Positions 35,201-47,367 of a stretch of DNA of 64,000 bases are shown here, in pieces. Under the pieces are notes generated by a model. It had not been told where the DNA came from and searched no databases. It worked only from the letters and a program-made list of their open reading frames with translations. Source of the DNA: Locusta migratoria (taxonomy: Eukaryota; Arthropoda; Insecta; Orthoptera; Acrididae). The stretch lies in the NCBI GenBank assembly GCA_026315105.1, contig CM048755.1, positions 758,589,301 to 758,653,300 of the forward strand, written 5' to 3'. Position 1 is the stretch's first letter; each line of letters starts with the position of its first letter. The position numbers were made by a program, and so were the translations under genes.

Positions 35201-35790
35201 GAAATGTTGTGCAAGTGGAGTAGTGCAAATTGAGAGGTCCAGAAGGGAATGAGGTATACGTCGTGTCGGATAGGAAAGTCTGTTCGCTGGTATTTAGGCA
35301 GACAAGGTTAAAATGGTTTAAGATGTCAGCTAATAGAGCGCCCCTCTGGCAAGGAGCTTGAGAGCCCCATAGAGGGTGGTGGGCATTGAAGTCACCGATC
35401 AACAAAAATGGCATAGGAAGCTGAGCAACTAGTTCCAGTATGTCTGCCCTAAGAACGGCAGATGACGACGGGGTGTAAACATTACAAATAGAGAAGGTGA
35501 ATGCAGGGATGGTGACATGGACGGCAACCGTCTGTAGGGAAGTTTGCAGGGGGATGGGATGATAAGCGTCTTCCCGAATGAGCAGCATAGCTCCTCCATG
35601 GGCAGGAATACCTTCCACAGGAGGTAAATCAAAACGCACTGCAGTATAGTGCGGGAAATCTATATGATCGGTTGGATGGAGCTTCATTTCTTTAAGAGCG
35701 ACTATAAGCGGCAGTGCAGTCGAAGGAGTAGTCTTAATTCAACGTGGTTGGAATGTATGCCTCAATGTTCCACTGAAGGAGTGCCATAAA
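32245..35790 (-). pseudogene. Lin-A A2 ORF2: endonuclease, RT, RNase H (broken)
   Basis: RNase H pieces at 32245-32619 and 32651-33183 (GHAGVPGNEAADAAAKAA, FTAELFALYQAV, CSDSLSAI, IYMDGS). RT at about 33394-34200 (ENGVPQGSVLSVALF, catalytic FLDDFTIY) and 34400-34550. Endonuclease at 35181-35687 (LIGDFNAHHPLWGS, LPPVEGIPAHGGAM). At least six frame changes or stops separate them, and a SINE interrupts RT at 34220. The catalytic DD pair and the endonuclease D and N survive. Confidence 0.8.
34206..34385 (-). mobile_element. Short SINE-like insertion with 14-bp target duplication
   Basis: The insert 34220-34371 (152 bp) is flanked by identical ACTCCAACAAGTGG copies at 34206-34219 and 34372-34385, which prove retrotransposition into Lin-A A2. 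In minus orientation it ends in an (ACC)n tail. Just before that tail lies a hairpin GGGAC/GTCCC (34253-34280) with an 18-nt loop opening TGATGACCTCG, like the Lin-A 3' hairpin. No tRNA boxes were found, so the head is unidentified or truncated. Confidence 0.75.
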
Positions 35791-35859
35791 GAAAGCGAAG
35801 GAAGAAGAAAAAGGGAGAAAGCAAGAGGGGATCACCTCAATGGGCGCTGAGGGCCTGGC

Positions 35860-37200
35860 TGCGAGGGAGAATTGCTACTGCCATTGACAGATGGACAATC
35901 GTGTTCCATGGGTTCAGACATCAGTTCTGTCTCCTTCCTGGATGGATTGGAAGGGGCAGCTTTCTCCACCAGTGAAATGCTGGCAGATCGGCAAGCATTA
36001 GAGTGTCCTGGTGAGACAGAGGATGGCCGGGGCCGTCTGCTGCTGGATGGTGTGACCGAAGAGTCACGCCGATGCGGGGAAGGAGAGGAACTTCTCTTTT
36101 GTGTGCCTTTTTGGAGACAGTTCTAAGAATGAGCGGCTGACGGTTGAGAAGATGAAGCTTGCAGAAAATCTCGGCGAACAAGATTTTTTTCAAAATCCGG
36201 GCTTCCGGCCTGTTGTTTCTGTGAGACAGAAGTGGACTGGGATTTAGATTGAGCAGAAGTCATTGGAGATGTCGAGCGGGCAATCTTTGAGCTGGCTGAT
36301 CTAACAACTGAGTCGCTGAAGGTAAAGTCACACGTCTGCGTATCCATCTCCTTTGTTGGTTGAGGAGAGGAAAGGACATTGCTGTAGGTACCCGCTGGGA
36401 GCACAGCAGGCTTTCTACTCGCCTATAACTTCCGGGCAGCAGAAGTGGATACTTTTTCGTTGACTGATTTCCCAGATGGCTCGTTCATCTTTATATACAG
36501 GGCATTCACGTGAATTAGCAGCATGCTCACCCAAGCAGTTGATGCAGTGAGGGGACGGAGACGGGCAGTCACCCTCATGGGCGTCCCTACCTCAGGTGAC
36601 ATTTCGCTGCATTGGGGCATGACTGACTTGTGTGATTATACCGGTGACATTGGTAAGATCTGGTAGGATTTGGGACATACGGTCGAATGGAGATTATTTC
36701 ATAACCTGCTTTTATCTTCGAAGGAAGGTCAACTTTGTCAAAGGTCAAAAAAATGTTTGGGTCGGTGTGAAGTAGTTGTTAACTCTCTTCATCACTATGT
36801 ACTGCTGTTAGTACTCCTGTAGTTCCTCATCGGACAGGCCATCAAGGGATCGTGAGAACACAACCCCCCGTGATGAGTTTAAGCTACGATGAGGTTCGAC
36901 CTAAAAAAGAAAGGTGTTTAACAGAGTGGTGCGAAGCAGCTTTTGGACTTTAAAAGGCACCTTCCATTTCCAGCAACAGTGACCCATTTTTTTTTTGCGG
37001 GAACAAGTTTTAACAAGACCTGCTATCGCGTCAACACCACGTTGTTATGACAAATGGATTTACTGATGTAAAATCTTTGCCATCAGTGCATGAAATGACT
37101 AAGAACTTTGGCAAAATTTTCGATGACTTGGATTCATTGTGTGTCCTTTTCTGGGTAAATGCCGAAGTTGAAGAAGAAGAAGATCATTGCGAAGTTGTCC
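35860..37200 (-). pseudogene. Lin-A A2 ORF1 (broken)
   Basis: The N-terminal block near 36960-37200 is badly decayed. Knuckles lie at about 36480-36660, and the RVKEKVST-like block precedes MLPAGTYSNVLSSPQPTKE (36123-36404), which is conserved in all copies. The Ser-rich tail at 35921-36193 runs to ORF2. Frame changes lie between each part. Confidence 0.7.
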
Positions 37201-37837
37201 CCCATGATTACTGGCTTCTCCGATGGCGCGCTCCTTCCTAATGGGAAAGCCTCACTGAGGGCTCACCCGTCTTAGGTGATTCTCCACACCTCATGTCACA
37301 CCTCCCAAGAAATGGATGGAGGGACCAATCGGCACAGTCAGAAGGTTACAGCTTGGATAATCACCCCTCCCTGTGCCTGGCCTTTACCAGGAGGTACGTG
37401 CTGGCCCTACATGCCAACCCAGGGCAGAAACTTACGCATTACCCAGTCACCTGTTACGCAACGAGTGCGTGGGCGGCCTTCAGGAACGCACAGGGAGGAA
37501 GAAAGGAAAGAGGAAAGAAGGAAGCGTGAAAGGTTGGGTCTCAAACGCCGAGGCGGAGACTAGAGGAGGAGAGGAAGGCTAGAAGACTACAGTAAGGAGC
37601 AAAGGCAGAAGTAAAGTTTAGGAGAAGAGAAACATAGAAAGGAAAAAACTGGTAGAAGAGATCACTTCACTTCAGACTCATATGGGACACCCATCTCTGG
37701 TCTAAGGCATGAACCGTGTGGGAGGGGGGGGGGGTGCGCATTGATGCAGCCTGGGAGAGGAAGGAAGACTGCTTCGGCTCGGGGCCCTGTGCTTGCCACA
37801 CATGTACCCACAAAAGAGCTGTGGGGCACCCTGGGGG

Positions 37838-38481
37838 GAAACTGGAAAAATGTGCAGCTTAGATTCGGATAAACACACTAGATTATTTTCACACTAGCCA
37901 TGCAACTGGGCAAGTTTCGTAGTGGATTCACTTTAATAAATGCAAAGTGGGATAGTTTTGCTTTATGTCATGTCGTTCAGCAGATCTATGGAAAATAAAG
38001 CAAAATAATGCAAACAAAAGTGCACTGTTATGCAAAGTAAACTAGAACATTCATAATGGAAAGTTTCCATATAAAACTTTTGATTCGGGATTTGGTAGTA
38101 TTCGGCCATCGTGCATCAATCTCTAATCCGACGCCAGAGTGCTAGAGTCGACAAACAATGGATAGAGACGAACCACTGACATGACCCTAGTTACAAGTAC
38201 TGAAGAGACTGTAGTATTAGACTATGGGGGGGGGGGGGGGGGGAGAAAGATCTATAGGGTAAAACATTTAATCTGAGATAATGGTGTAGATTTGTATGTA
38301 CCTCCACTGTACCGAATAATTTGGTAAACAATGCTTACAAAGCATTTTACTTTTCAGTTTACAATACTACCTTAGATTAAATTAATATTATAGTACCATA
38401 GACATTGCTGACAACTTGTGCTAAAAACACAGCTTCATGTGAATTCCAAACCACTGTGTAACATTTTTCACAACAACAAAA
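37838..38481. other. NSF intron between A2 and the nested stack
   Basis: AT-rich with an 18-nt G run at about 38226-38243. No gene recognised. Confidence 0.4.
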
Positions 38482-38492
38482 ATAGCCAGAGG
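38482..38492. repeat. Left target-site duplication of Lin-A element I
   Basis: ATAGCCAGAGG, repeated exactly at 55842-55852 just outside the matching 5' terminus. These two 11-bp copies show that the 3' end at 38493 and the 5' end at 55841, 17.3 kb apart, belong to one insertion. Confidence 0.85.
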
Positions 38493-38610
38493 TTTTTTTT
38501 GTGGTTTTAGGGCACTCAACTACAGTGGTCATTACCACCCAATTCTGACACTAAGATTGATTTAAAACAAGGTTAAAAAAGGTGCCGATAAGGAGACTGT
38601 CAGAATGTCA

Positions 38611-41600
38611 CTAAAACGAGAGATAAAAAATAGCATTGGAAGGAATTAAATGTCCTTGGACAGATTTGTCATACGTATAAAACAAAACTCTAGCAGCTGC
38701 CCGTGTGTCATCAGCTAAAACGTCCTCCAAAGCGGACGGCAGATTTCTTGCAACACAAATATGAGTAAAATTTGGGCAGAATCTGAAAACATGGCGCACT
38801 GTCATCGGGGGGGGGGGGGGGAGGGGGGTGCTGTTAATAAGTGTCGGTGGCTGAACCGGCAATGACCAATTCTCAGCCGGGCCAAGATTACCTCCTCCCA
38901 CCGGGAAGAGCGGTAGGTGGTCATCCAAGCTGTCGGTATCTGCTTTATGGTTCTGAGCTTATTCTCCTGTTGCGAGGACCACAGTCGATGCCATGATGCA
39001 ACAATAAGCCTGCAAATACCCTCGTGAATGTTGTTTGACGGGACAAAAACGGTAGCTGTCCGAGGTAGAAGAGTGGCAGCCCTGGCTGCAGTGTCAGCAG
39101 CCTCGTTCCCTGGCACACCTACATGGCCAGGTACCCCACAGGAAGCAAACGCAAAAGCCATCTTCGGTTACCAATTGAAGGGAGCGTTTAAGTCCGAGTA
39201 CAAAAGGATGGACCAGATACGGGTCTCAGACTCTGAATGGCACTGAGGGAATCTGAGCAGATGACGTAAGAAGGGTGGCGGTGGCAGCGAACATATTGGA
39301 CTGCCTGATAGAGAGCAAAAAGCTCAGCTATAAAATTTGAGCATTGGTCAATGAGCTTTTATTGAAAGCTGTCGAACCCGATGACAAAGGCGTATCCGAC
39401 ACCATCAGTATTCTTAGAGCCATCTGTATAGATGAAGATGTCATCAAGCTGCGAATGAAGTTCGGCAAACCTTGAGCGATACACCGAATCCGAGGTACTC
39501 TCCTTTGGGAGTGAGCCGAGTTCAAGGTGGACATGAACCTGTGCCTGAAGCCACGGTGGTGTTGGCCTCACATCCATTCTAATGGTAGCAGGAAGGGTGA
39601 AATCGAGTTGCTGAAGCAGGCGACGAAAATGAACTCCGGGAGGCAACAATGCAGATGCAGACACCCCATATTGGTGATCAAAGGAGTCGTTGAAAAATGA
39701 TGGGTAGGCTGGGTGTTTGGGCATTGACAGCAGCCAGCATGCATACCAACAGAGTAATAAATCACGCCGATAGTGCAGTGGTAATTCGGCAGCTTCTGCA
39801 TAGAGGCTTTCAACAGGGCTGGTATAGAAGGCTCCAATCGCTAGGTGTAACCCCCCGATGGTGAATTGAGTTAAGACGGCGCAAGATGGATGGCCGTGCA
39901 GATGCGTAAACAATGCTTCCGTAACCCAGCTTCAATCGGACTATGGACCAATAAAGGTGAAGGACGGTTCTATCAGCTCCCCATGATGTACCGCTAAGAA
40001 CACACAGGACATTAAGTGAACGTGTACAACGGCCAGCAAAAGCAGACACGTGTGGAGACCAACAAAGTTTCCTATCCAACATCAATCCTAAGAATTTCTT
40101 TGTCTCCAAGAATGGGAGAGCGATGGGGCCTAGATGTAGAGATGGTGGAAGGAACTCCTTGCATCGCCAGAAGTTGATGCACACTGTTTCTTGACGCTCC
40201 AAGAATAGACGGTCAAGACACTGCTGGAGACAGCGCTCCAATAAATACTTTCTTTGAGCGCTGCATTGGATTGTGAAAACTTCCACAAATAGCGAACTAG
40301 AAAAATTGGGTGGGAGGCAGTGCATAATTGGGTTAATTGCTATGGCGAAGAGTACTACACGCCAAACGGAGCCTTGTGGCACCCCATTTTCCTGACAAAA
40401 AGGGTCTGACAAAGCAGAGCCCACTCCTACCCGAAAACAGCAGTCCGATAAAAATGCACGGATAAAGAGGGGGGAGACTGCCGCGAAAGCCCCAGGTATG
40501 CATGGTGAGGAGAATTTCTGCCCTCCAACAGATGTCTTAGGCCTTCTCCAAATCAAAGAACACAGCCACCATCTCACTCTTTCTTAAAAAGTTATTCATA
40601 AAAAAAGTCGACGAGGTGTTCAATTGCAGACGAAAACCACATTGGACATTGGTAAGGAGGCGTCGGGATTCAAGGACCCAAACCAAACAAGCATTAACCA
40701 TGCATTCCATCACCTTACAGACACAGCTGGCAAGAGAAATGGGGCGATAACTGGAAGGAAGATGTTTGTCCTCCTCTGGTTTGGGGATGGGGACAACAAT
40801 GGCCACATGCCAACTTGTGGGGACCTGACCTTCAGTCCATATGCGATTATAGGTGCGGAGAAGGAAACATTTACCCAAAGGAGAAAGGTTCCTTAACATC
40901 TCAATACGAATAGCATCGGGCCCCACAGCAGAGGAGCGGGAAATGGTCTAGTTCCTGCATAGTGAAGGTGTCATTTTAACTTTCACAATTTAATGATTGG
41001 AAAGAAGGTGGCCGTGCCTCCTCTGCCAGTTTGCAAGGGAGGAAGGAAGGGTGGTAATGAGCAGAGCTCGAAACCTCCACAAAAGAGCGGTTTAAGGCAT
41101 TGGTTACGTGAATGGGGTCCACAAGGAATGCGTTCGATACTGTCAGGCCTGAAATGGGGGAGTGAATTTGTTGAAAAACTAGTGAAGGCAGTCCAAGAGG
41201 CTTTTTTGCTTTCTTTTATAACACGATGGCATTGCACTCTCAGTCATTTGTAATGGATGCAATTCTCCATTGTTGGGTGGCATTGTAAGGTGCGTAGAGC
41301 ACATTGCCGAGCTCTAATAGCGTCGCTGCATGCTGCAGTCCACCAAGGGACTGGGACATGGCGTGGAGAAGAGGAAGTACGATGTATGGAACGTTCGGCA
41401 GCAATGAGAATAACCTCTGTGAGGCACTGGACCGACTATCGCAGCTGGGGAAGTGCTGGTCGCGGAAAACCGCCATTGAAGAATACAGCCCGCAGTCGGC
41501 TTTTGAGATGTTTCAGGTGGTGGAACGTGGAGATGGGGTACGATGCAGCAGGTGGATTACACAAGGAAAATGGTCACTCTAGTACATATCAGAAAGGGCA

Positions 41601-41830
41601 TACCAGTTTAACCGATGCGCTAGCATGGGCTGGAATACCATCCACAGGAGGTAGGTCAGAACGCACAGAGGTATATTGAGGGAAGGCTATACGATCCTGT
41701 GTGCATAACTGTTTCTTGGAAGCTAACTATGAGCGGACAGTGCAATTTAAGGAGTAATTTTAATTACTCGCGATTGGAGCGAATGCCTCGAATATTCCAC
41801 TGAAGAAGCACCATGATAAGAATAAAGAGA
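38611..41830 (-). pseudogene. Lin-A element I ORF2 (broken, RT active site lost)
   Basis: RNase H: VPGHVGVPGNEAADTAARAA at 38802-39161, and IYTDGSKNTDGVGYAFVIG, FTAELFAL-like and SDS motifs further on. RT at 39810-40577: FRVGVGSALS, ENGVPQGSVWRVVLF, with the catalytic box reading FVEVFTIQ instead of FVDDF, so both aspartates are gone. RT N-terminal part at 40537-40926: PIPKPEEDKHLPSSYRPIS, FFDLEKA. The endonuclease is heavily decayed (41240-41800). Frame changes throughout. Confidence 0.8.
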
Positions 41831-41849
41831 AAAAAAGAGAAGAACAAGG

Positions 41850-42960
41850 CAAAAGAGAGAGACTTCGGCGGCCGCTGAGGGCCCGACTTCGAGGGAGCAC
41901 TGGTGGAAAATATTGTTCCATCAGTGCGTCTGGAGTGTCTGCCGCCTTCACGAGTTGATCGGTAGGGACAGCATCCTCCGGTGGTAAAACGCGGGTTGCC
42001 TGGCTAACAGTAGTGTGTCCCAGCGAGACAGAAGATGAGCGGAGCCAACTACTGTTGGGTGGCATGACAGATGAGTCACGCCTCGGCGGAGAAGGAGATG
42101 AACTCTTTTTGTTGGCTCTTTTGGAAGAGTGACTGTGAGAAGAGGCAGTTGGCAGTTGAGAAGCTCGAGTACGGAGAAATTCTTCATGGACAGCTTCCTT
42201 TTTCCAAGTCCGGGCATCTTGTTTAGGTGCCCACTTTTTACTAGAGGTTGACGAAGACTGAACTTTAGAAGCAGGAGGAAGCAGGGACGTGGAACGGGCA
42301 ATCCTCGGGCTGGCCTATCTCACCACTGTGTCAACGAAAGTGAAATCACATATCTGTGTACCTGCATCCTTAGTAGGTGAGAGAACCTTACTGTATGTGC
42401 CCGCTGGAAGGCCAGTAGGCTTCCGACTTGCTAATAAGTTTCAAGCAGCAGATGTTGAGACCTTTTCCGTGACCCAAATTTGCAGAATGACCTTTCTGTC
42501 TTTATAAAATGGCCAGTCCCTAGAGGAAGTAGCATGGTCACCATTGCAATTAAGGCAGTGAGGGGACGGAGGTGGGCAGTCGCCCTTATGGGCATCCCTA
42601 CCACAAGTGACATTTTGCTGTATTGGGTCAAGATTGACGGTTTGGTTGAACCTATGGCATTTTAAACAGTGTGTAGGGCTTTTTACATAAGGGCGGACAG
42701 AGATATCTTCATATCCTGCTTTGACCTTTGACGGGAGTTCAACTTTGTCGAACAACAAAAATACACTAAGAGTTGGTGTTAGCTGGTTATCAACCTTTTT
42801 CCACACTATGCACGGCTGTTACACCCATATCAGACAAGTAGTTTTGGATCTCTTCATCTGACAACCCATCAAGGGATCTTGTAAAAACTACCCCCCCCCC
42901 CCCCCCCCGTGATGAGTTGAGCGTGCGATGCGCTTCTACTTGGACAGGAAACGTTTGTAT
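41850..42960 (-). pseudogene. Lin-A element I ORF1, distal part (broken)
   Basis: RRM-like block GVVFTRSLDGLSDEEIQNYL (42790-42900), knuckles CLKCHRFNQT and CGRDAHKGDC (42441-42806), and a tail rich in Ser/Pro (41948-42301). A C run at about 42891-42908 expands a shorter C tract seen in other copies. The N-terminal 70 residues lie at 55157-55375. Confidence 0.75.
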
Positions 42961-42969
42961 TCCCCCCCC

Positions 42970-44286
42970 CCCCCCCCTCTTTGTGGTTTTAGGGCGCACA
43001 ACTTCTACGGTCATTAGTGCCCAGACAAAAACAGATTCGCTAGATCTCAAAAAAAAAAAAAAATAAATAAATAAAAAAAAAAAAAAAAAATAAAAAAAAA
43101 AATTGGTGACTGTCAGAACATCAAGAAGAGGCTAAAAACGAAAGATAAAAGACAATTAAAAGGGTTAAATATCCTTCGATAAGTTGGCCAAGTTGATAAA
43201 ACGCAAAACTCGAGCAGCTGCTCGTGTGTCATCAGCTAAAATTTCCTCCAGAGTAGACGGAAAGTGAAGGGCAACACGGAGATGACTAAAATTAACACAA
43301 GACAGTAAAACATGTCGCACTGTCAGCAGTTCACCGCAAGAGCACAGCGGTGCAGGGTCAGCGGATAGCAAGTGATGGTGGCTGAAATGGCAGTGACCGA
43401 TCCGCAACCGGGCCAGGATGACCTCCTCCCGCCGAGAGGGGCGTGAGCGAAGAGCCAGTTGAACATCGTCAAATGGGATGCAAAAGGTAGCCATGCGAGG
43501 CAAAAGAGCTGCGGCCTTGGCTGCTATGTTGGCGGTCTCATTCCCTGGTGCACCCACGTGGCCAGGGACCCACAGGAAAGAAACGTGACATCTACTAGCA
43601 ACTGGAGGGAGCGTTGGATCCGATACACGAGAGGATGGTTCGAGAAAGTGTCCTTAAGACTCTGCAGGGCACTAAGGGAGTCCTAAAATATGGCATAGAA
43701 AGGTTCGCAGTGGCGGCAGGTGTACAAAACAGCCTGGTGGAGGGCAAAAAGCTCAGCCGTAAAATTCGAGCACCGGTCAGGGAGCTTGTATTGTAAACTG
43801 TTGTCCCCGACGACGAAGGCAGATCTGACACCGGCAGTGCTCTTAGAACCATCAGTGTAAATAAATATGGCATTATCGAACCGCGAACGGAGTTCGACAA
43901 GCCTCGAGCGGTATACCAAATCCGGAGTGCAGCGAACTAAGTTCAAGGTGGGTGTGAACCTGGGCCTGATGCCATGGTGGCAATGGGCTTTCGCTCAACC
44001 GAAAGGTAGAAGGAAGGGTAAAATCAAGCCGCTGTAGCAGGTGGCGAAACCGAACTCCAGGTGGAAGCAAGGCAATCGCAGACAACTGATATTGGCGATC
44101 GAGTGAGTAGTCAAAAAATTATCTGTAAGATGGATGGTTGGGCATCGACCGCAGGCGGCATGCGTACCGACAGAAGAGTATGTCACGTCGAGTGGTCAAG
44201 GGTAATACAGCAGCCTCGGCATACAGACTTTCAACAGGGCTGGTATAAAATGCACCGGTCGCAAGACGTAATCCCCGATGGTGGAT
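42970..44286 (-). mobile_element. Lin-A element II, 3' portion (end of RT, RNase H, 3' end)
   Basis: RNase H pieces at 43165-43557 (GAPGNETANIAAKAAALL), 43595-43946 (IYTDGSKSTAGVRSAFVVG, NFTAELFALHQAV) and 43873-44230, then the 3' hairpin at 42992-43022. An A-rich expansion on the plus strand lies at 43049-43102. I assign this to element II because II stops at 47975 only about 30 bp before the place where this piece begins, and summing the pieces gives a near-full 5.8-kb copy. Its 3' end faces element I at a 12-bp imperfect duplication (GAAACGTTTGTA at 42948; GACACATGTGTA at 55158). Confidence 0.7.
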
Positions 44287-45900
44287 AGATATTAGTCAGG
44301 AAGCGGCGAGATTCGAGGAGCCAGACCAACCGAGCGTTAACCATGCGTTTCATCACCTTACAGACACAGCTCGTCAGAGAAATAGGACGATAACTGGAAG
44401 GAAGATGTTTGTCCTTCCCTGGTTTGGGGATGGGGACAACAATGGCTTCACACCAACTTGTGGGAACATCACCTTCAGTCAATATGCGATTGTAGGTACT
44501 AAGAAGGAAACACTTGCCCGCAGGAGAGAGGTTCTTCAGCATTTCAATATGAATGGAATCGGGCCCGGGAGCAGAAGATCGGGACAGGGCGAGAGCACGG
44601 TCCAGCTCCTGCATGGTGAAGGCGATGTTATAAATTTCACGATTAGAAGAGTGGAAAGAAGGCGGCCGTGCCTCCTCTACCTGTTTGCGAGGGAGAAAGG
44701 CAGGGTGGTAATGGGCGGAGCTCGAAACCTCCGCAAAGAAACGGCCCAATGCGTTGGAAACGTCAGAGGGGTCCACGAGGACTGCGTTCTCCACAGTCAA
44801 GCCAGGAATCGGGGAATGGACCTTGATGCCGGATAAACGGCGTAGGCCATGCCAAACAAACGTGGAGGGAGTAAAACGGTTCAAAGAACTAGTAAAAGCA
44901 GTCCAGCAAGCTTTCTTGCTGTCGTTTATGATACGACAACATTGCGCTCTCATACGTTTACAATGTATGCAATTCTCCAAAGTCGGGTGGCGGCAGAATG
45001 TGCGTAAAGCACGGCGCCGAACTAAGCGCGTCGCGGCAGGCTGCAGTCCACCAAGTGACCTGGATATGACGTGGAGAAGAGGATGTACGAGGTATGGAAC
45101 GTTCGGCAGCTGTGAGAATAATCTCTGTGAGGTAGTCGACCTGACTGTCAAAGGTGGGAAAATTCCGATCATAAAAAACAGCCATGGAAGAATAAAGCCC
45201 CCAGTCAGCTTTAGAAATGTACCAACTGGTGGGACGAGGAGATGGGGAATGATGCAGAAAGTGGATGATACAGGGGAAATGGTCACTCGAGTACGTGTCA
45301 GAAAGTGCACACCACTCAAACCGACCGGCAAGCTGAGGAGTGCATATTGCGAGGTCTATATGGGAATAAGTGTGTGTGTGTGTTGTGTCTGAAAGGAAGG
45401 TCAGTGCACCGGTGTTGAGGCAGACAAGATCGAGGTGTTTGAGAAGGTCCACCAAAGATAGCCTCTCGGGCAAGGTGCCAGGGAGCCCCATAGGGGGTGG
45501 TGGGCATTGAAGTCGCCTATCAACACGAAAGGTGAAGGGAGCTGATCAACAAGGTGTAGCACATCTGCCCCAGTAAGGGCAGATGACGATGGCGAATAGA
45601 TATTACAGAGGGAAAAAGTAAATGTGGATAGGGTGATGCGGACGGCAACTGCCTGTAGGTGAGTATGCAATGAAATGGGATGGTAATAGACATCATCTCG
45701 AAGGAGCATCAGAACCCCTCCATGGGCTGGGATACCTTCCATGGGTGGCAGGTCAAACCGCACAGAGGTGTAGTGTGAAAAGTCTGCACGATCACTTGGA
45801 CGCAACTTAGTTTCTTGGAGGCAGACGACAAGCGGGCAGTGCAATCGAAGGAGTACTTTTAATTCCTCCCAATTGGAACGAATGCCGCGAATATTCTATT
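44287..45900 (-). pseudogene. Lin-A element III ORF2: endonuclease and RT N-terminus
   Basis: Endonuclease at 45401-45844 keeps QETKLRPSDRADF and VLIGDFNAHHPLWGS, so the catalytic residues are present. A frame change near 45400 leads into a 366-residue open stretch (44231-45331). That stretch has the linker and RT motifs SSAPGPDSIHIEMLKNLSPA, PIPKPGKDKHLPSSYRPISL and VMKRMVNARLVWLLESRR. Beyond 44287 the frame enters unrelated Lin-A sequence read out of phase. The polymerase palm is absent. Confidence 0.8.
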
Positions 45901-46192
45901 GAAGGAGCACCATGATAAAAAATGAGAGAAGAAAAGAAGATAAAAAGGAACAAGCAGATGGGGTCACCTTGACGGCCGCTGAGGACCGGACTTCGAGGGA
46001 GCACTGCTATCGCCATCTCGTGGCAAAGGGTCATGTTCCATTGGTTCGATCGAGGCGTCTGCCACCTCCCGGAGTTGATCAGGAGGGGCAGCTTCCACCG
46101 CCGGTAAGCGGCCAGGTGCCCGACAGACGGAGCGTCCCGGTAAAACAGAAGACGGCCGAGGCCGGCAACTGTTGGATGGCGTGACCGAAGAG

Positions 46193-47367
46193 TCACGCCT
46201 CGGCGGGGAAGATGGGGCTGTTTTTTCTGGAAGCCTTCTTCGAAGTGTGACGGGTGGAAGATGCGGTTGACGATTGAGAAGTCTGAGTCTTGAGAAAATC
46301 TTCACGGACTGGTTCTTTTTTTGAACTCCGGGCAGCAGATTTGGGTGCCCGGGATGTGTGTGAACTGGTCGACGAATTCACTGTAGAACAGGCAGAAGGG
46401 ATCGGAGAGGTGGAACGAGCAATTTTCGGGCTAGCCGACCTGACAACAGTGTCACAGAACGTTAGATCGCAAGTCTGGATGCCTACCTCCTTAGTTGGTC
46501 GAGGGGAGGCGAGGACCTGGGTGAAGGTACCTGATGGGAGTACAGCGGGCTTCCTACCAGGTAATAATTTCTGAGCGGCATAGGTGGATACCTTTTCCTT
46601 CACGCGAATCTCTTGGATGACCCGCTCTTCTTTATAAACGGGGCGGTCCCATGAAGAAGCAGCATGGTCACCCATGCAATTAATGCAGCGAGGGGATGGA
46701 GGTTGACATTCACCCTCATGAGCATCTCTGCCACAGGTGGCGCACTTGGCTGCATTTGGACAAGATTTACTTGTATGGTTGTACCTTTGGCAGTGGAAGC
46801 AGCATGTAGGATTTGGTATGTACGGGCAAACGGAAATGACTTCCTAGCCCGCTTTCACTTTAGATGGTAGGTCAACCCTGTCAAAAGTTAAGGAGACAGT
46901 ACGGGTTGGCACGAGGTCATTGTTGACCTTTTTCATCACGCGATGAACAGCTGTTACTCCCTGATCTGACATATAGTTCAAAATCTCCTCATCTGATAAC
47001 CCATCCAGCGATCTAGAGAACACTACCCCCCGCGAAGAGTTGAGGGTACGATGAGCCTCCACTTTCACAGCGAAAGTATGTACAAGGGTGGCCCGAAGTA
47101 ACTTCTACACCTGGATGCATTCTCTATTTCGAGTAACAAGGTCCCGTTGCGCTGCCTGGAGCAGGTCTTCAAGGGACCCGCAATCGCATCGACACCCTTC
47201 TGAATGATAAACGGATTGACTGAAGAAAAATCCTTATCGTCGGTACGTGATACCACCAGGAACTTTGGAATGTTAGACAATGCTTTCTGCGGCTGACAAT
47301 CATGTTTCCGCTTATGGGTCAGGGTTATAGTTGATGTGGAAGGTTTCATGGCGGAGGTGTCCCCCAT
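46193..47367 (-). pseudogene. Lin-A element III ORF1 (frameshifted)
   Basis: Starts with MGDTSAMKPSTST at 47367, the clearest start among Lin-A copies. Then KFLVVSRTDDKDFSSVNPF and LLEIENA, a frame change near 47070, the RRM-like block RGVVFSRSLDGLSDEEILNY (46844-47068), knuckles at about 46680-46840 after another break, and the tail with LPSGTFTQVLASPRPTKE (46193-46675). The start lies about 600 bp into the element. Confidence 0.8.

Larger units (their letters stand above)
32151..37837 (-). mobile_element. Lin-A LINE copy A2, near full length
   Basis: About 5.7 kb including a 166-bp SINE insertion with its duplicated target. In minus order: leader with C-rich 5' end (37837 to about 37215), ORF1 (about 35860-37200), ORF2 (32245 to about 35790), and a 3' end with the hairpin at 32165-32195 and an A-rich tail (T run on the plus strand). 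Flanks share only AAACT, so the target duplication is unproven. It is the best guide to Lin-A length and order, since both ends are present. Confidence 0.85.
38493..42960 (-). mobile_element. Lin-A element I, 3' portion (ORF1 middle to 3' end)
   Basis: The 3' part of a Lin-A copy whose 5' part is 55157-55841. Sequence resumes here at ORF1 residues TFPVQVEAHRTLN, exactly where the distal part stops (KLIRTMLLH). It then runs through ORF1 knuckles (42441-42806), endonuclease and linker (41240-41800), RT (39810-40926), RNase H (38802-39500) and the 3' hairpin (38510-38540). Element I totals about 5.15 kb once the inserts are removed. Confidence 0.85.

Noticed and set aside
44231..45331. Intact 366-residue host gene
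   Set aside because: Contains the LINE linker and RT motifs PIPKPGKDKHLPSSYRPIS; it is part of Lin-A element III, and its last 18 codons are out-of-phase sequence of another copy.
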